Assembly (NCBI GenBank): GCA_942491345.1
Contig: CALOAN010000020.1
Span: 62,001-126,000, forward strand
DNA length: 64,000 bases
Origin: JAHEEL01 sp942491345
GTDB taxonomy: Bacteria; Actinomycetota; Acidimicrobiia; Spongiisociales; UBA5794
Direction of reading: 5' to 3'
The stretch's first letter is position 1; every line of letters begins with the position of its first letter. The notes below the pieces were generated by a model. The model had not been told where the DNA came from, did not search any database, and was given only the letters and a program-made list of their open reading frames with translations. Positions 27,479-36,766 of the stretch are shown here, piece by piece. Made by a program: the position numbers and the translations under genes.

Positions 27479-27611
27479 AGGGGTTCTTGTATAGCACAGA
27501 GTGCGAAAAGCGTCCCTATGAATTTTGGGACCGGTAGGCACACGAGGTGACCAGCCGGCGGCACCGGTGCGGCCGGCTGGCGGTCCAAACGCCCGTCTAG
27601 CATCGCATGAC

Positions 27612-30110
27612 ATGACGACGTCGCCTCCTCCAGAAAGCGACCGCCTCGGACCGTATCGAGCCAAACGATCAGCCACTGCAACGCCCGAGCCGTTCGGTGG
27701 GACGGAGCGAGATCGGTCGGGGATCTTCGTCGTACAGAAGCATGCCGCAAGCCGGCTTCACTACGACGTGCGGCTCGAACACGACGGCGTCTTGCTGTCA
27801 TGGGCCGTCCCGGCCGGCGTGTCCATGGATCCCGCCGTGAAGCGCTTCGCTGCCCATACGGAGGACCACCCGCTCGAATATGCGGACTTCGAAGGTGTCA
27901 TCCCGGCGGACGAATACGGCGGCGGAGAGATGATCGTGTGGGATAGGGGCGCCCTGTCATGGGACGAGGATCCCGACGGCGGCATGGCGAAGGGGAAACT
28001 TCTCTTCTCTCTCGCCGGATACAAGCTTCACGGACAGTGGACGCTCGTGCGGATGAAGAAGAGCCCGACCGAGTGGCTCCTCATCAAGAAGGCCGACGGC
28101 TGGCACCGTGAAGGGGAGAGCGAGTTCAATGAGCAGTCGATCCTCACCGGTCTCACCGTAGAGGATCTCAGCGAAGGCAACACCAGAGGGCAGCGGCTCA
28201 AGGACGATCTGCTGGCGGCTGGAGCGACCGAACGGAATGTCGACAGTTCGAGTTTGGATGTGATGCTGGCAAAGACCGCCGACGCACCGTTCAGCGACGA
28301 CGGTTGGCTCTTCGAAGTCAAGTACGACGGCTATCGACTCGTAGCCGCCAAGCGCGACCGCGCGGTAGTCCTGCGGTATCGCAGCGGACACGACGCCACG
28401 GCGCTCTTCCCCGAGATCGCCTCCGCGATCCGACGCCTTCCCTTCGATCAACTCGTCATCGATGGGGAGATCGTGGTCCTCGACGACGATGGAACGCCGA
28501 GCTTCCAACTCCTTCAGCAGCGGGGTCGACTGTCCAATCGTCGCGACATCACTCGAGCCGCTGTGCGACTTCCTGCGACGTTCTTCGGCTTTGACCTTGT
28601 CGGGTTTGAGGGTCTCGACGTCCGGCACGTTGCACTGGCCGATCGGAAGCGGGTGCTCGGCGAGGTGCTGCCGCGCCTCGGGCCCCTTCGATTCGCCGAC
28701 CACTTCGTCGGCGTCGGAGAGTCGCTCTTCGAGCAGGCAGTGGCGCTGGGACTCGAAGGGGTGATGGCCAAACGAGCAACCTCGAAGTACTCCGGGGGGC
28801 GTTCCGACCAATGGCTCAAGGTCCGCGCAGAGCAGACCGGTACGTTCGCGATTGTCGGCTATACCCGCGGCAAGCGTGCGTCATCGGGAATCGGCGCGCT
28901 CCATCTTGGGGCCCTCCGCAGTGGGGCACTGGCCTACGCCGGGCGCGTCGGTTCCGGGTTCAGCGAATCGGCGCTCGAACAGCTTCGTGAGCTTTTGGGT
29001 GAGGAGGCAGCTTCTCAACCGAGCGTTCTCGGTGCGCCGAGTGAGGGTTCGGACACCGTGTGGGTTCGCCCGACCCTCCAGTGCACCGTGCGGTTCAAGG
29101 AAGTGACCGACGCGGGCGCGCTGCGTCATCCCGTATTCGAAGCGTTTGAGCACCTCGACCTAGACGACGTCATGGAACTCGACCTTCACGAGCACACCGC
29201 GCCGCCGCCGGGAGTTCTCGACGCCCGTTCTTCAGATCCGACCAACCCAGCCAAGGTGTTCTGGCCGGAGGAGGGGTACACGAAGGGCGATCTCATCGAC
29301 TACTACACGGCGGTCTCCGATCACATGCTGCCGTACCTGTCGGATCGTCCGTTGGTCCTGGATCGCTACCCGGACGGCATCTACGGCAAGTCCTTCTTCC
29401 AGAAGAACGCCCCAGACTTTGTACCCGACTGGATACGCACCCAGCAGGTGTCGACGGGGGACAGCAGCACCATCTACTTCATCGTTGACGACGTCGAGGC
29501 TCTGCGCTATCTGGCGAATCTGGCCACGATACCGATTCATGTGTGGGCCAGCAGGTTGGAGAACGTCGGCTCTCCCGACTGGTGCGTTCTGGATCTCGAC
29601 CCGAAGGAGGCACCGTTCTCGTCGGTCGTGGTCGCTGCAAAAGCGATCAAGGACACGTGCGATGCGATGGGTCTTCCGAGCTATCCCAAGACGAGCGGCA
29701 AGACCGGACTCCACATCCTCGTACCAATGGGTCGAGGGTATGACTACGACCAGCAGAGACTCCTCGGTGAACTCATCGTTCGTGTGGTCGAGTCGAAGGT
29801 CGGCGATATCGCGACGACGGCTAGGAATCCACGAGCCCGAGACGGCAAGGTGTACCTCGACTATCTCCAGAACGGTCGGGGCAAGCTGATCGTCTCCCCG
29901 TACAGCGTCCGGCCCGTCCCGGGCGCAACGGTTTCTGCCCCTCTGAGATGGAGAGAGGTGTCCAAGAACCTGGACGTCACACAATTCACGATCAAGTCCA
30001 TGCCCCGCCGACTCGCGTCGATGAAGGACGACCCGCTGCTCGGGGTGCTGACCGACACTCCCGATATCAAGGCCGGCCTGAAGGCGCTCGCGGCGAGATA
30101 CGCCGGTTAG
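27612..30110 (+). CDS. ligD: LigD, multifunctional NHEJ ligase in PE-LIG-POL order
   Basis: 832 residues from ATG 27612; TAGCAT lies 8 nt upstream. The 3'-phosphoesterase domain comes first (HAASRLHYDVRLE, 44-56), then the ATP-dependent ligase with nucleotidyl lysine in EVKYDGYR (Lys237) and motif LEGVMAKR. Last is the primase-polymerase domain (about 550-830) with VLDLDPKE acidic residues and TSGKTGLHI. It trims, fills and seals double-strand breaks together with Ku. The PE-LIG-POL order is that of Pseudomonas LigD, whereas mycobacterial LigD is POL-PE-LIG. A strong hairpin follows at 30236. Confidence 0.95.
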   Translation: MTTSPPPESDRLGPYRAKRSATATPEPFGGTERDRSGIFVVQKHAASRLHYDVRLEHDGVLLSWAVPAGVSMDPAVKRFAAHTEDHPLEYADFEGVIPADEYGGGEMIVWDRGALSWDEDPDGGMAKGKLLFSLAGYKLHGQWTLVRMKKSPTEWLLIKKADGWHREGESEFNEQSILTGLTVEDLSEGNTRGQRLKDDLLAAGATERNVDSSSLDVMLAKTADAPFSDDGWLFEVKYDGYRLVAAKRDRAVVLRYRSGHDATALFPEIASAIRRLPFDQLVIDGEIVVLDDDGTPSFQLLQQRGRLSNRRDITRAAVRLPATFFGFDLVGFEGLDVRHVALADRKRVLGEVLPRLGPLRFADHFVGVGESLFEQAVALGLEGVMAKRATSKYSGGRSDQWLKVRAEQTGTFAIVGYTRGKRASSGIGALHLGALRSGALAYAGRVGSGFSESALEQLRELLGEEAASQPSVLGAPSEGSDTVWVRPTLQCTVRFKEVTDAGALRHPVFEAFEHLDLDDVMELDLHEHTAPPPGVLDARSSDPTNPAKVFWPEEGYTKGDLIDYYTAVSDHMLPYLSDRPLVLDRYPDGIYGKSFFQKNAPDFVPDWIRTQQVSTGDSSTIYFIVDDVEALRYLANLATIPIHVWASRLENVGSPDWCVLDLDPKEAPFSSVVVAAKAIKDTCDAMGLPSYPKTSGKTGLHILVPMGRGYDYDQQRLLGELIVRVVESKVGDIATTARNPRARDGKVYLDYLQNGRGKLIVSPYSVRPVPGATVSAPLRWREVSKNLDVTQFTIKSMPRRLASMKDDPLLGVLTDTPDIKAGLKALAARYAG

Positions 30111-30235
30111 CCGGCCGGGTCGGGCGCCCCGTAGCCGAGACCACGCAGAGTTGTACGGCGCACGGGACGACGCACCGCCCGTCGCGTCAGCCGTCGCCGC
30201 TAGTTCACGCCCGACACGACGATCCAGACGGTACA

Positions 30236-30276
30236 AAGGGGTGCTCGCCGGCGGAGACGCTAGGCGGGCACCCCTT
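30236..30276 (+). terminator. Hairpin downstream of ligD
   Basis: A 14-bp stem (AAGGGGTGCTCGCC with GGCGGGCACCCCTT, one G-T pair) with a 13-nt loop, 126 nt after the ligD stop and upstream of the cupin promoter. No long T tract follows. Confidence 0.65.
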
Positions 30277-30343
30277 CGCGCCGAACCTCATTCGGTGCGA
30301 TTCACCAGGCGTCTCAGCTCGGGCCGAGCGCTACGCTCGCTTC

Positions 30344-30670
30344 ATGACTGAGCGCGCGGTGTCCCTCCCCGACCTCATTGCCGGCTTGCCCGGACCGTGG
30401 CAGCCGGCTGACGCCGTGCAGGTCAACGACGCTGTGGTTCGAGTTGCCAGGCTCGACGGCGAGTTCCCGTGGCATCACCACGAGGAGGACGAGCTCTTCT
30501 TGTGTTGGGACGGCACCTTCCGCATCGAGATGCGCGACACGGAGCCGATCACGCTCCAGCCCGGAGACATATTCGTCGTTCGGTCAGGTGTCGAACACCG
30601 CCCTGTTGCCGACACCCAGGCGCATGCAGTGCTACTCGAACGCCCCGAGACCGTCCAGTACGGGAACTGA
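30344..30670 (+). CDS. Small cupin-domain protein
   Basis: 108 residues with both cupin motifs: WHHHEEDELFLCWDGTF (motif 1 with three His and Glu) and LQPGDIFVVRSGVEHRP (motif 2). Probably a metal-binding barrel of unknown substrate. TACGCT (30332-30337) ends 6 nt before ATG 30344, a leaderless start. The next gene follows after 6 nt, so it may share a transcript with the second LigD-type polymerase, though no link to repair is evident. Confidence 0.88.
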   Translation: MTERAVSLPDLIAGLPGPWQPADAVQVNDAVVRVARLDGEFPWHHHEEDELFLCWDGTFRIEMRDTEPITLQPGDIFVVRSGVEHRPVADTQAHAVLLERPETVQYGN

Positions 30671-30676
30671 CCGGCC

Positions 30677-31684
30677 ATGGCCGTCGATGAAGCGTTCGTG
30701 GAAGCCGGCGGCCGGGAGATTCGCATCTCGAGCCCCGACAAAGTCATGTTCCCTGAGCAAGGCTGGACCAAGATCGACGTCGTCGAGCACTACCTCATGT
30801 GCGCGACCGGCGCGCTGCGGGGTGTCTACAACCGGCCGTCGATGCTCAAACGATGGAACCGCGGCGTCACCGAACCAGCGCTGTTCGTGAAGCGCCCAAG
30901 GAACGCCCCCAACCTGGTCGACGTTCGCTTCCCCTCGGCTCGCCCGGGCCGCATGGTCGCGCCGCAGGACGAAGGCGACGTCATCTGGATGGCGCAGATG
31001 AACTGCCTCGACCTCAACCCCTGGAACGCCCGAGCCGACGACCTCGAGCATCCCGACGAGTTGCGGATCGATCTCGACCCGACCGATGGCTATGACTTCG
31101 ATGCGGCCCGCGACGTCGCCGGAACCGTGAAGGAAGTTCTCGACGAACTCGGGCTGATCGGCTGGCCGAAGACTTCGGGCAATCGGGGGATCCACATCTA
31201 CACCAGGCTCGAGCGTTTGTGGGACTACTTCCAGGTGCGGCGTGCCGGCCTCGCCATCGCCCGCGAGGTCGAACGGCGGCATGAATTGGCAACAACGGCA
31301 TGGTGGAAGGAGGAGCGCGACGGCGTCTTCCTGGACTTCAACCAGAACGCCTGGGACAAGACGATCGCGAGCGCCTACTCGATCCGGCATACCGGCTTGG
31401 TGTCGACGCCGTTCCGATGGGACGAACTCGCCACGATCGACCACCGCGCGATGGACATGATGAGCTTCAAGGAACGCTGGGCCCATGTTGGCGACCTCAC
31501 CGACGGCATCGATGATGCCGCCTGCTCACTCGCCGCAGCCATGGCCCTCGTTGCCGCCGACGAAGCACGGGGTCTCGGCGACGCGCCCTGGCCGCCGCAC
31601 TACCCGAAGATGCCCGGTGAACCGCCTCGTGTACAGCCCTCGAAGAAGCGCGCCGAGAACTGGGACGCGGAACCGGGAAACTAG
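30677..31684 (+). CDS. Stand-alone LigD-type primase-polymerase
   Basis: 335 residues of the archaeo-eukaryotic primase fold used in NHEJ. ISSPDKVMFPEQGWTK starts the domain, RIDLDPTDGYDF carries the catalytic acidic pair, WPKTSGNRGIHIY the conserved His motif, and STPFRWDEL the C-terminal motif. It equals the POL part of LigD without ligase or phosphoesterase, as in mycobacterial LigD-like PolD proteins. It overlaps the convergent LigC-type ligase gene by 4 nt. It gives this locus a second NHEJ polymerase. Confidence 0.9.
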   Translation: MAVDEAFVEAGGREIRISSPDKVMFPEQGWTKIDVVEHYLMCATGALRGVYNRPSMLKRWNRGVTEPALFVKRPRNAPNLVDVRFPSARPGRMVAPQDEGDVIWMAQMNCLDLNPWNARADDLEHPDELRIDLDPTDGYDFDAARDVAGTVKEVLDELGLIGWPKTSGNRGIHIYTRLERLWDYFQVRRAGLAIAREVERRHELATTAWWKEERDGVFLDFNQNAWDKTIASAYSIRHTGLVSTPFRWDELATIDHRAMDMMSFKERWAHVGDLTDGIDDAACSLAAAMALVAADEARGLGDAPWPPHYPKMPGEPPRVQPSKKRAENWDAEPGN

Positions 31685-32712
31685 GCAACAACCTCGCCGA
31701 AGCCGACACCTTCCGGGCGTTCGAGCTGGTCCAGGGTGCACTCGTCTGCCGGCTTGTCGGGGCGCCACCGCTCGAAGCGGGTGGCATGACGAAAGCGGCC
31801 ACCCTCGAGCTGGTCGTAGCTGATCTGGACGACGACTCCCGGTGTGACCGGGATCCAGTCGGCTTCCTTTCCGGTCGACCAGCGGCTCTGGGCGCCGGGG
31901 ACTCGGACCGCATCGCCGCCGCCGAAGCTCTCATCCGAGCGGATCTGCTCGAACTGGCGCAAGAGCTCCACCCGGTCGTGATTGGAGAAACCGGAGCAGT
32001 GGCCCATGAAGTGGAAGTTGCTGTCGTCGTCGAACAGCCCGAGCAGAATCGAGCCGATCTTGTCGCCGTCCTTGTGAACCCTGTATCCACCGACAACACA
32101 ATCACAATCGCGTCGGTGTTTCCACTTGATCCAGACCCGCTTGTCCTCGGCGTATGCACCGTCGTCGAGCTTGCAGATGATTCCGTCACAACCGGCGCCC
32201 TCGTACTCCGAGAACCACCGCTCTGCTTCGGCGAAGTCGGCCGTCACGGGAGTGAGGTGCCAAGGAAACTCGAGGTCTGCGAGGAGGCGTTCTAGGTGCG
32301 CCCGACGATCGGACCAGGCGGCAGCGCGCAGGTCTTCTCCATCGACGGCGAGCAGGTCGAAAGCCACGAGTTCGGCCGGGATCTCTCCAGACAACAACTC
32401 GATTCGAGAGGCGGCGGGATGGATCCGACTCTGGAGTTGGTCGAACTGGGTGGCGTCATCGACGACCACGACGACCTCGCCGTCGACCACCGTCCCTGCC
32501 GGCAGCTGCTGGAGCGCGGGGAGCAGTTCGGGGAAGTACCGCAGCAGCGGCTTGCCGTTGCGACTCTCCAGCTTGGGTTCGGTGCCGCCCCAGGCAACGG
32601 CCCGGAAGCCATCCCACTTGGGTTCATACACCCAGCCTTCGCCTTGCGGTGGGGTCTCGCGTACCCGAGCCTTCATGGGCTTGATCGGTGGGGCGAACGG
32701 CCAATCGGTCAT
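31681..32712 (-). CDS. LigC-type ATP-dependent DNA ligase
   Basis: 343 residues. The nucleotidyl lysine lies in YEPKWDGFRA (motif I), with DGEVVV (motif III), CDGIICK (motif IV) and WIKWKH (motif V); a short OB domain ends the protein. Size and order match mycobacterial LigC, a backup ligase for repair. TATGCT ends 6 nt before ATG 32712 (32719-32724 on plus), a leaderless start. It is convergent with the stand-alone polymerase. A trailing region after the OB fold (RWRPDKPADECTLDQLE) is normal for LigC. Confidence 0.93.
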   Translation of the reverse strand: MTDWPFAPPIKPMKARVRETPPQGEGWVYEPKWDGFRAVAWGGTEPKLESRNGKPLLRYFPELLPALQQLPAGTVVDGEVVVVVDDATQFDQLQSRIHPAASRIELLSGEIPAELVAFDLLAVDGEDLRAAAWSDRRAHLERLLADLEFPWHLTPVTADFAEAERWFSEYEGAGCDGIICKLDDGAYAEDKRVWIKWKHRRDCDCVVGGYRVHKDGDKIGSILLGLFDDDSNFHFMGHCSGFSNHDRVELLRQFEQIRSDESFGGGDAVRVPGAQSRWSTGKEADWIPVTPGVVVQISYDQLEGGRFRHATRFERWRPDKPADECTLDQLERPEGVGFGEVVA

Positions 32713-32738
32713 GCGCCGAGCATACGTGTCCGGCTAGG

Positions 32739-34040
32739 TCAATCGTTGTGCGGCGCCGCCCAGTGTTTCTCGGCGAGGAGTCGGTCGACGTAGATCGACT
32801 TCATCTGGCGGCTGGCGAGCGTCTGCTTGACGGGGGGCGCCTTCAAGATGACGCCAAGGATTGCCGCCATTGCCCGGTGGCTGGCCAGGGCGTGGTTGTC
32901 GAAGATCAGGTTTTGCAGCTTCCCGCGCTCGATAGCCATCATGACGGCCCGGCGTGTCGAGTCGACTGGTGTGATCACCCGCTCCGGCCGGGCGACGAGG
33001 CGGATGCCGTCCCGATCGCAGTTGCGGACGCAGACGCCGCAGCCGAGGCAGAGGCGCTCGTCGAGCTTGGCCTGCTTCTTTTTCGGACGGCGCGGGTCGT
33101 TGGCCGAGGTGAGGCTCATCGCTTCCACCGGACAGACGTTGACACACTTTGCACAGCCGTTGCACTGCTCGGCGTTGACCTCCGGGAGGTAGTTGGAGGT
33201 ATGGATCGGATTGAGGAGGCCAAATCGGCGTGCGGCGATCATGGCCTCACAGCAGCAGCCGCAACAGTTGCAGATGAAGTTCGGACCGCGTTGGATGTTC
33301 TCCCCGAACTGGATCAGGTTCTCTTCCTGAGCCTCGGCGAGGAGGTCGAGTCCTTCCTCGACGTCGACCTCGCGGGCGAAGCCGTGCTTGATCAACGAAG
33401 CAGCCGTGTTGTTGAACGTCATGCAGATCTGGCGGGGTGCGTCGCACCCGCGTCCGTTGTGGTCCATCTTGTGGCGGCAGTAGCAGATGCCAACACCACG
33501 GTGCGAAGACCCGCGGACGACCTCGCTCGCCCGCTCGTGGTCCAGTACCCGGATCCCGTTGTCGATGGGCAGCACCGTCTCCTGCACGAACACTCTGCCG
33601 AGCTGCGTCTGGCCCTCGGCGAACAGCGCCTTGATGAAGTCCTCCTCCACGTTGAGGTACTGGTAGAACAGCTCGGAGAGCACCTTCTGATCGAGATCGC
33701 CGCGCACGCGCATCAGGGAGAACTCGAAGAACCCGGCCATCGGTGGTGGCAGCACGAAGGTTCGCGTGCCGTTGGCGGATTCCATGTCGAGCAGGATGGC
33801 GCGCCCCGCAAGCTCCTCGAGAACGGCCGTGGCCGCAGCGGGCGTCGTCTTCCAGATACGCGCAGCTCGCTTGGCCGTGAAGGGCCGAACGGGAAGGAGC
33901 GCCACGAGCCCGGCCTCTCGCTCACTGAACAGCATCTTCAAGATGGCGTAGAGGACGTCGGACGGCGGCGCACCCTGGGGGAAGCGGTTCAGGCGATCGG
34001 CGAGCTGCTGGTACCCCGCTCTCACCGTCTGATGAGCCAT
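32739..34040 (-). CDS. 4Fe-4S ferredoxin-type protein
   Basis: 433 residues. A winged-helix-like N-terminus (about 20-110) is followed by a cysteine group (GICYCRHKMDHNGRGC) and CNCCGCCC. Two 4Fe-4S clusters come next (CNGCAKCVNVCPVEAM and CLGCGVCVRNCDRDGI). Probably a cytoplasmic iron-sulfur electron-transfer or sensor protein, partner unknown. GGGAAGG 6 nt before ATG 34040 supports the start. The gap 34041-34349 upstream holds no gene, only a hairpin and this gene's promoter. Confidence 0.88.
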   Translation of the reverse strand: MAHQTVRAGYQQLADRLNRFPQGAPPSDVLYAILKMLFSEREAGLVALLPVRPFTAKRAARIWKTTPAAATAVLEELAGRAILLDMESANGTRTFVLPPPMAGFFEFSLMRVRGDLDQKVLSELFYQYLNVEEDFIKALFAEGQTQLGRVFVQETVLPIDNGIRVLDHERASEVVRGSSHRGVGICYCRHKMDHNGRGCDAPRQICMTFNNTAASLIKHGFAREVDVEEGLDLLAEAQEENLIQFGENIQRGPNFICNCCGCCCEAMIAARRFGLLNPIHTSNYLPEVNAEQCNGCAKCVNVCPVEAMSLTSANDPRRPKKKQAKLDERLCLGCGVCVRNCDRDGIRLVARPERVITPVDSTRRAVMMAIERGKLQNLIFDNHALASHRAMAAILGVILKAPPVKQTLASRQMKSIYVDRLLAEKHWAAPHND

Positions 34041-34258
34041 ACGTGGCCTTCCCTCGCGCCGAGGGTCACAGTCTCGCTGATTCTCGTCCGGCGGTCTACT
34101 TCCGATTCGTTCGCCTGCTCGTTGCGACGCTTCTGAACGAACGCGATGCGGTCTCCCTCCGTAGTGTGTTGCGGCTATCTGCAGAGATCGCGGGCAATCC
34201 GTGCGGTTCGCCGCCCCATCGTTTCAGGTGCGGCTGGAAGGGGTCGATAGCTATGGAC

Positions 34259-34315
34259 GGACGCACCCTGGGGTCCACGGCTATGTGGGGATGTGCCCAC
34301 CCCAGCGGTGCGTCC
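34259..34315 (-). terminator. Long hairpin downstream of the M23 gene
   Basis: GGACGCACCCTGGGGT pairs with ACCCCAG-C-GGTGCGTCC: 16 bp with a single bulged C and a 24-nt loop that itself contains CCAC/GTGG. It lies 35 nt downstream of the minus-strand M23 stop and is probably its terminator. No T tract. Confidence 0.6.
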
Positions 34316-34349
34316 ACATCACAAGGATCGCGGCTTCAGTCGGGTGGGT

Positions 34350-34964
34350 TCAGGTGGTGGGTGTGCACGGGAGTGCGAGGTAGCGGCCGCCGGTTACGAG
34401 GCCCTGTGCTGGATCGTGGGGTCCCTGGGCGTTGCGGAAGTTGACGGGGAGCGTCTGGTACCACTGCACGCCCTGCCCTTCCCATACCTCGAAGTGGAGA
34501 TGCGGGTTGTGCGGCGACGTTCCGGTGGTGCCGACTTCGCCGATGACCTGACCGACGGTGATCTCGTCGCCGACATCGACGAACACGCCGCCGTTGCGCA
34601 GGTGGAGGTACGCCGCCATGGTCCCGTCATCGTGGAGGATGTACACGCCGTTCTCATGTCCGCCGTTCGTGTCCTCATCGCGATATTCGGTTCGGATCTC
34701 GGTCACGTCACCGGCTCGGGCCGCTGTTACTTCGGTCCCGAACGGCATCGCGAAGTCGTAGGCGAAGCGTCCCCGGTGGGAACCTTCGGTGGAGTACGAG
34801 TTGTTCACCGCCATCTGGACACCCTCGGCGTACGGCAGGCAATACAACGAATCGCCCGGATCGCCGAACTGGCTGAACGGAAGGACCGGCAGCTGGGATC
34901 CAGATGCAGCGCAGCCCGGCATCGCGATGATCGAGGCAACGCATACAACGATCAGGCGTCTCAC
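34350..34964 (-). CDS. M23-family peptidase lipoprotein
   Basis: 204 residues. The signal peptide ends in a lipobox (AMPGC, Cys18). The LytM/M23 fold has HRGRFAYD (zinc His and Asp), AAYLHLRNGG and HLHFEVW (third ligand motif), so it is probably active or near-active against peptidoglycan cross-bridges. AGGAGG 5 nt before GTG 34964 fixes the start; the longer frame to 35048 lacks a signal peptide. It is lipid-anchored at the outer face of the membrane. Confidence 0.88.
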   Translation of the reverse strand: MRRLIVVCVASIIAMPGCAASGSQLPVLPFSQFGDPGDSLYCLPYAEGVQMAVNNSYSTEGSHRGRFAYDFAMPFGTEVTAARAGDVTEIRTEYRDEDTNGGHENGVYILHDDGTMAAYLHLRNGGVFVDVGDEITVGQVIGEVGTTGTSPHNPHLHFEVWEGQGVQWYQTLPVNFRNAQGPHDPAQGLVTGGRYLALPCTPTT

Positions 34965-35044
34965 TTCCACCTCCTCACGACCCGCAAAGCCACTGCCGAA
35001 ACGAGCGACCGGCAGGGTCGAACGTCTCGCGAAACACCGCGACC

Positions 35045-35269
35045 TCACTCGCCGCTTGTGCCGTCATCGGGGGAGCGGGGGTCTCCGCTGGGGCGTTCAA
35101 TCGCGGATTGGAGCACCATTCCGAGAACGAGGCCTACCCCGAGGAAGGCAGGAAACAGCGCAAATGTATCGGTTGCGATCCACAGCACGAAGCCGATCAG
35201 CGCTCCCCCGACCATGCCGATCGCCATGGCGAACGCCGAAGGTGCGGACTCTCGCTCTTGGTTGACCAC
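35045..35269 (-). CDS. Small two-helix membrane protein
   Basis: 74 residues with two membrane helices (FAMAIGMVGGALIGFVLWIA and FALFPAFLGVGLVLGMVLQS) and a charged tail. The Gly-rich helices recall AtpI-like small proteins, but no ATP synthase genes are near. GAGGAGG precedes GTG 35269, supporting expression. Function unknown. It lies 80 nt upstream of the M23 gene on the same strand. Confidence 0.6.
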   Translation of the reverse strand: MVNQERESAPSAFAMAIGMVGGALIGFVLWIATDTFALFPAFLGVGLVLGMVLQSAIERPSGDPRSPDDGTSGE

Positions 35270-35442
35270 AACGACCTCCTCCCGACAGTGTCGCCCGGCA
35301 CGTATGGCAACTCCAAGAGTCGAATGTCACATGCAACGACCAGGTGAAGCCGGGCTCGGCAACGGAGGGTGTGACCAAACAGACTCCCGCCGTGTCTGGC
35401 TGAGTCGGGGTGGTGGCGGAGGATTCGGTGACGGGTCCGGGG

Positions 35443-35964
35443 CTATTGATCGCGATCGAGGGGCTTCTCGTAGGTCACCGATGATCGGAGCCGGTCCTCG
35501 GAGATGTCGTAGTAGCGGCGGAGCACAGCTTCCGGGTCCGGGGACGGTTGATAGCCGGCCTTCTCGAAGGCGGCTCGCGCCTTGTAGTTGGCGGCGTAGG
35601 TACCGACGATGACCTTGTCGACGTCGGCAGCCTCTCGTTCAACGTGGTTGAGGAGCACCCCTGCGATACCTTGCCGCTGGCGGTCCGGCAGCACGTAGGC
35701 ATGCCGAACGAGAGCGGCGTCGCCGGCGTACTCGAGGCCCATCACGGCCACCAGGTCAACGTCATCAAAGGCTCCGTACCACGTCATCCGCCGAGCCTCC
35801 TCAGTCCAATCCTCGAGGGTCATCTCCGGCTCATGGGCCTCTGAAGGTGGCAGGAACTCTGCGTACCACTCGGCTGCGGCGTTGATCAGCGTCACCGCAG
35901 TGTGCCCGTCACTCGCCCCCAGAGTGGTCACGATCACTCGTGTATCATCCACTGCTGCCTCCAC
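35443..35964 (-). CDS. GNAT family N-acetyltransferase
   Basis: 173 residues. The acetyl-CoA-binding motif A is VRHAYVLPDRQRQGIAGVLL (QRQGIA, R/Q-x-x-G-x-A type) and motif B is ANYKARAAFEKAGYQ. Substrate unknown. GTG 35964 is the longest start, but GGAGG 5 nt before GTG 35952 makes the latter attractive, removing four residues. Confidence 0.87.
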   Translation of the reverse strand: MEAAVDDTRVIVTTLGASDGHTAVTLINAAAEWYAEFLPPSEAHEPEMTLEDWTEEARRMTWYGAFDDVDLVAVMGLEYAGDAALVRHAYVLPDRQRQGIAGVLLNHVEREAADVDKVIVGTYAANYKARAAFEKAGYQPSPDPEAVLRRYYDISEDRLRSSVTYEKPLDRDQ

Positions 35965-36045
35965 TCGAGCCGGGATCCGCTACCACCACAGGCTGCACCA
36001 GGAACGCCTCGCAAGCATGACATGCCGGAGTGAGGCTTGGCTGGG

Positions 36046-36606
36046 TCAGGTTCCCCTCCGAACGGTTTCACACCCCAAGTCCACCTGGACGATCTCCTTC
36101 ATCTCCGAAGGAATCCACGGCACATCCGACACGGCGATGCGCTTCACGGTCGCGTCGTACGTCGCCTGGAAGACAAGGCACAACGAGTAGATCTCCTCTT
36201 CGGCGGCGCGCACGGCTGCGCCTTCCGCCGTAGCCCACCACTGCTCTGGCCCGGTGACCGTCTCGAACGAAGCGGCCCGGTCCGCCACGGCCGACTCTGC
36301 CGTAACGAGGTTGGTGAACAATTCCATGCCGGTCCGATGCAGCTCGACGACCTCGCCGGAAGGGTTGAGAGCCAGGAAGCCTTCAAGGGCCGTCTCAAAT
36401 GCATCGATCCTCTGATCCCAGTACATTCGCACATCTTCGACGGTTGCCGTCTTCGAGTCCCATGCGGCGTCCAGTTCGGCGATGCGGTCTTCCATCACAG
36501 CGGCCAGCGCCGTGCCCTGCTCGTTGTACTCGGCAAGGCTGAGGCTTCCATCGCCACAGGAGGCGACGAGTAGGCCGAGGATGATCACTGCCACGTTGTG
36601 TCTCAC
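36046..36606 (-). CDS. Lipoprotein of the LSLAEY...PWIP paralog family, member 1
   Basis: 186 residues. The lipobox is LLVASC, directly followed by GDGSLSLAEYNEQ. The body is helical (LAAVMEDRIAELDAAWDSK) and the end is VPWIPSEMKEIVQVDLGC. Two other proteins here (49193-49825 and 58640-59188) share both the LS(L/M)xxY start after the lipid Cys and the PWIPxxLKExxxVxxGC end. Probably an envelope helical-bundle lipoprotein of unknown role. TACGAT ends 6 nt before GTG 36606 (36613-36618 on plus), a leaderless start, and places its promoter divergent from the structured RNA. Confidence 0.82.
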   Translation of the reverse strand: MRHNVAVIILGLLVASCGDGSLSLAEYNEQGTALAAVMEDRIAELDAAWDSKTATVEDVRMYWDQRIDAFETALEGFLALNPSGEVVELHRTGMELFTNLVTAESAVADRAASFETVTGPEQWWATAEGAAVRAAEEEIYSLCLVFQATYDATVKRIAVSDVPWIPSEMKEIVQVDLGCETVRRGT

Positions 36607-36766
36607 GGCTAGATCGTACCTGCACGGTCCGTCGCCGATGCCGCTCCGGACGCGTGATTCGCCGGTGCGTTGGCGAGGGGCTTCGGCGATCCGTGTCTGC
36701 GAAAGCCGCTATCGGTCTTCGTCCAGACGTTCGGTGACCACGAAACGCGGATCTTGTGGCAGAATC

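Noticed and set aside
32688..34136. Plus-strand 482-codon open frame opposite the ferredoxin-type gene
   Set aside because: It is the antisense of a gene with intact 4Fe-4S motifs and shows no homology pattern itself.
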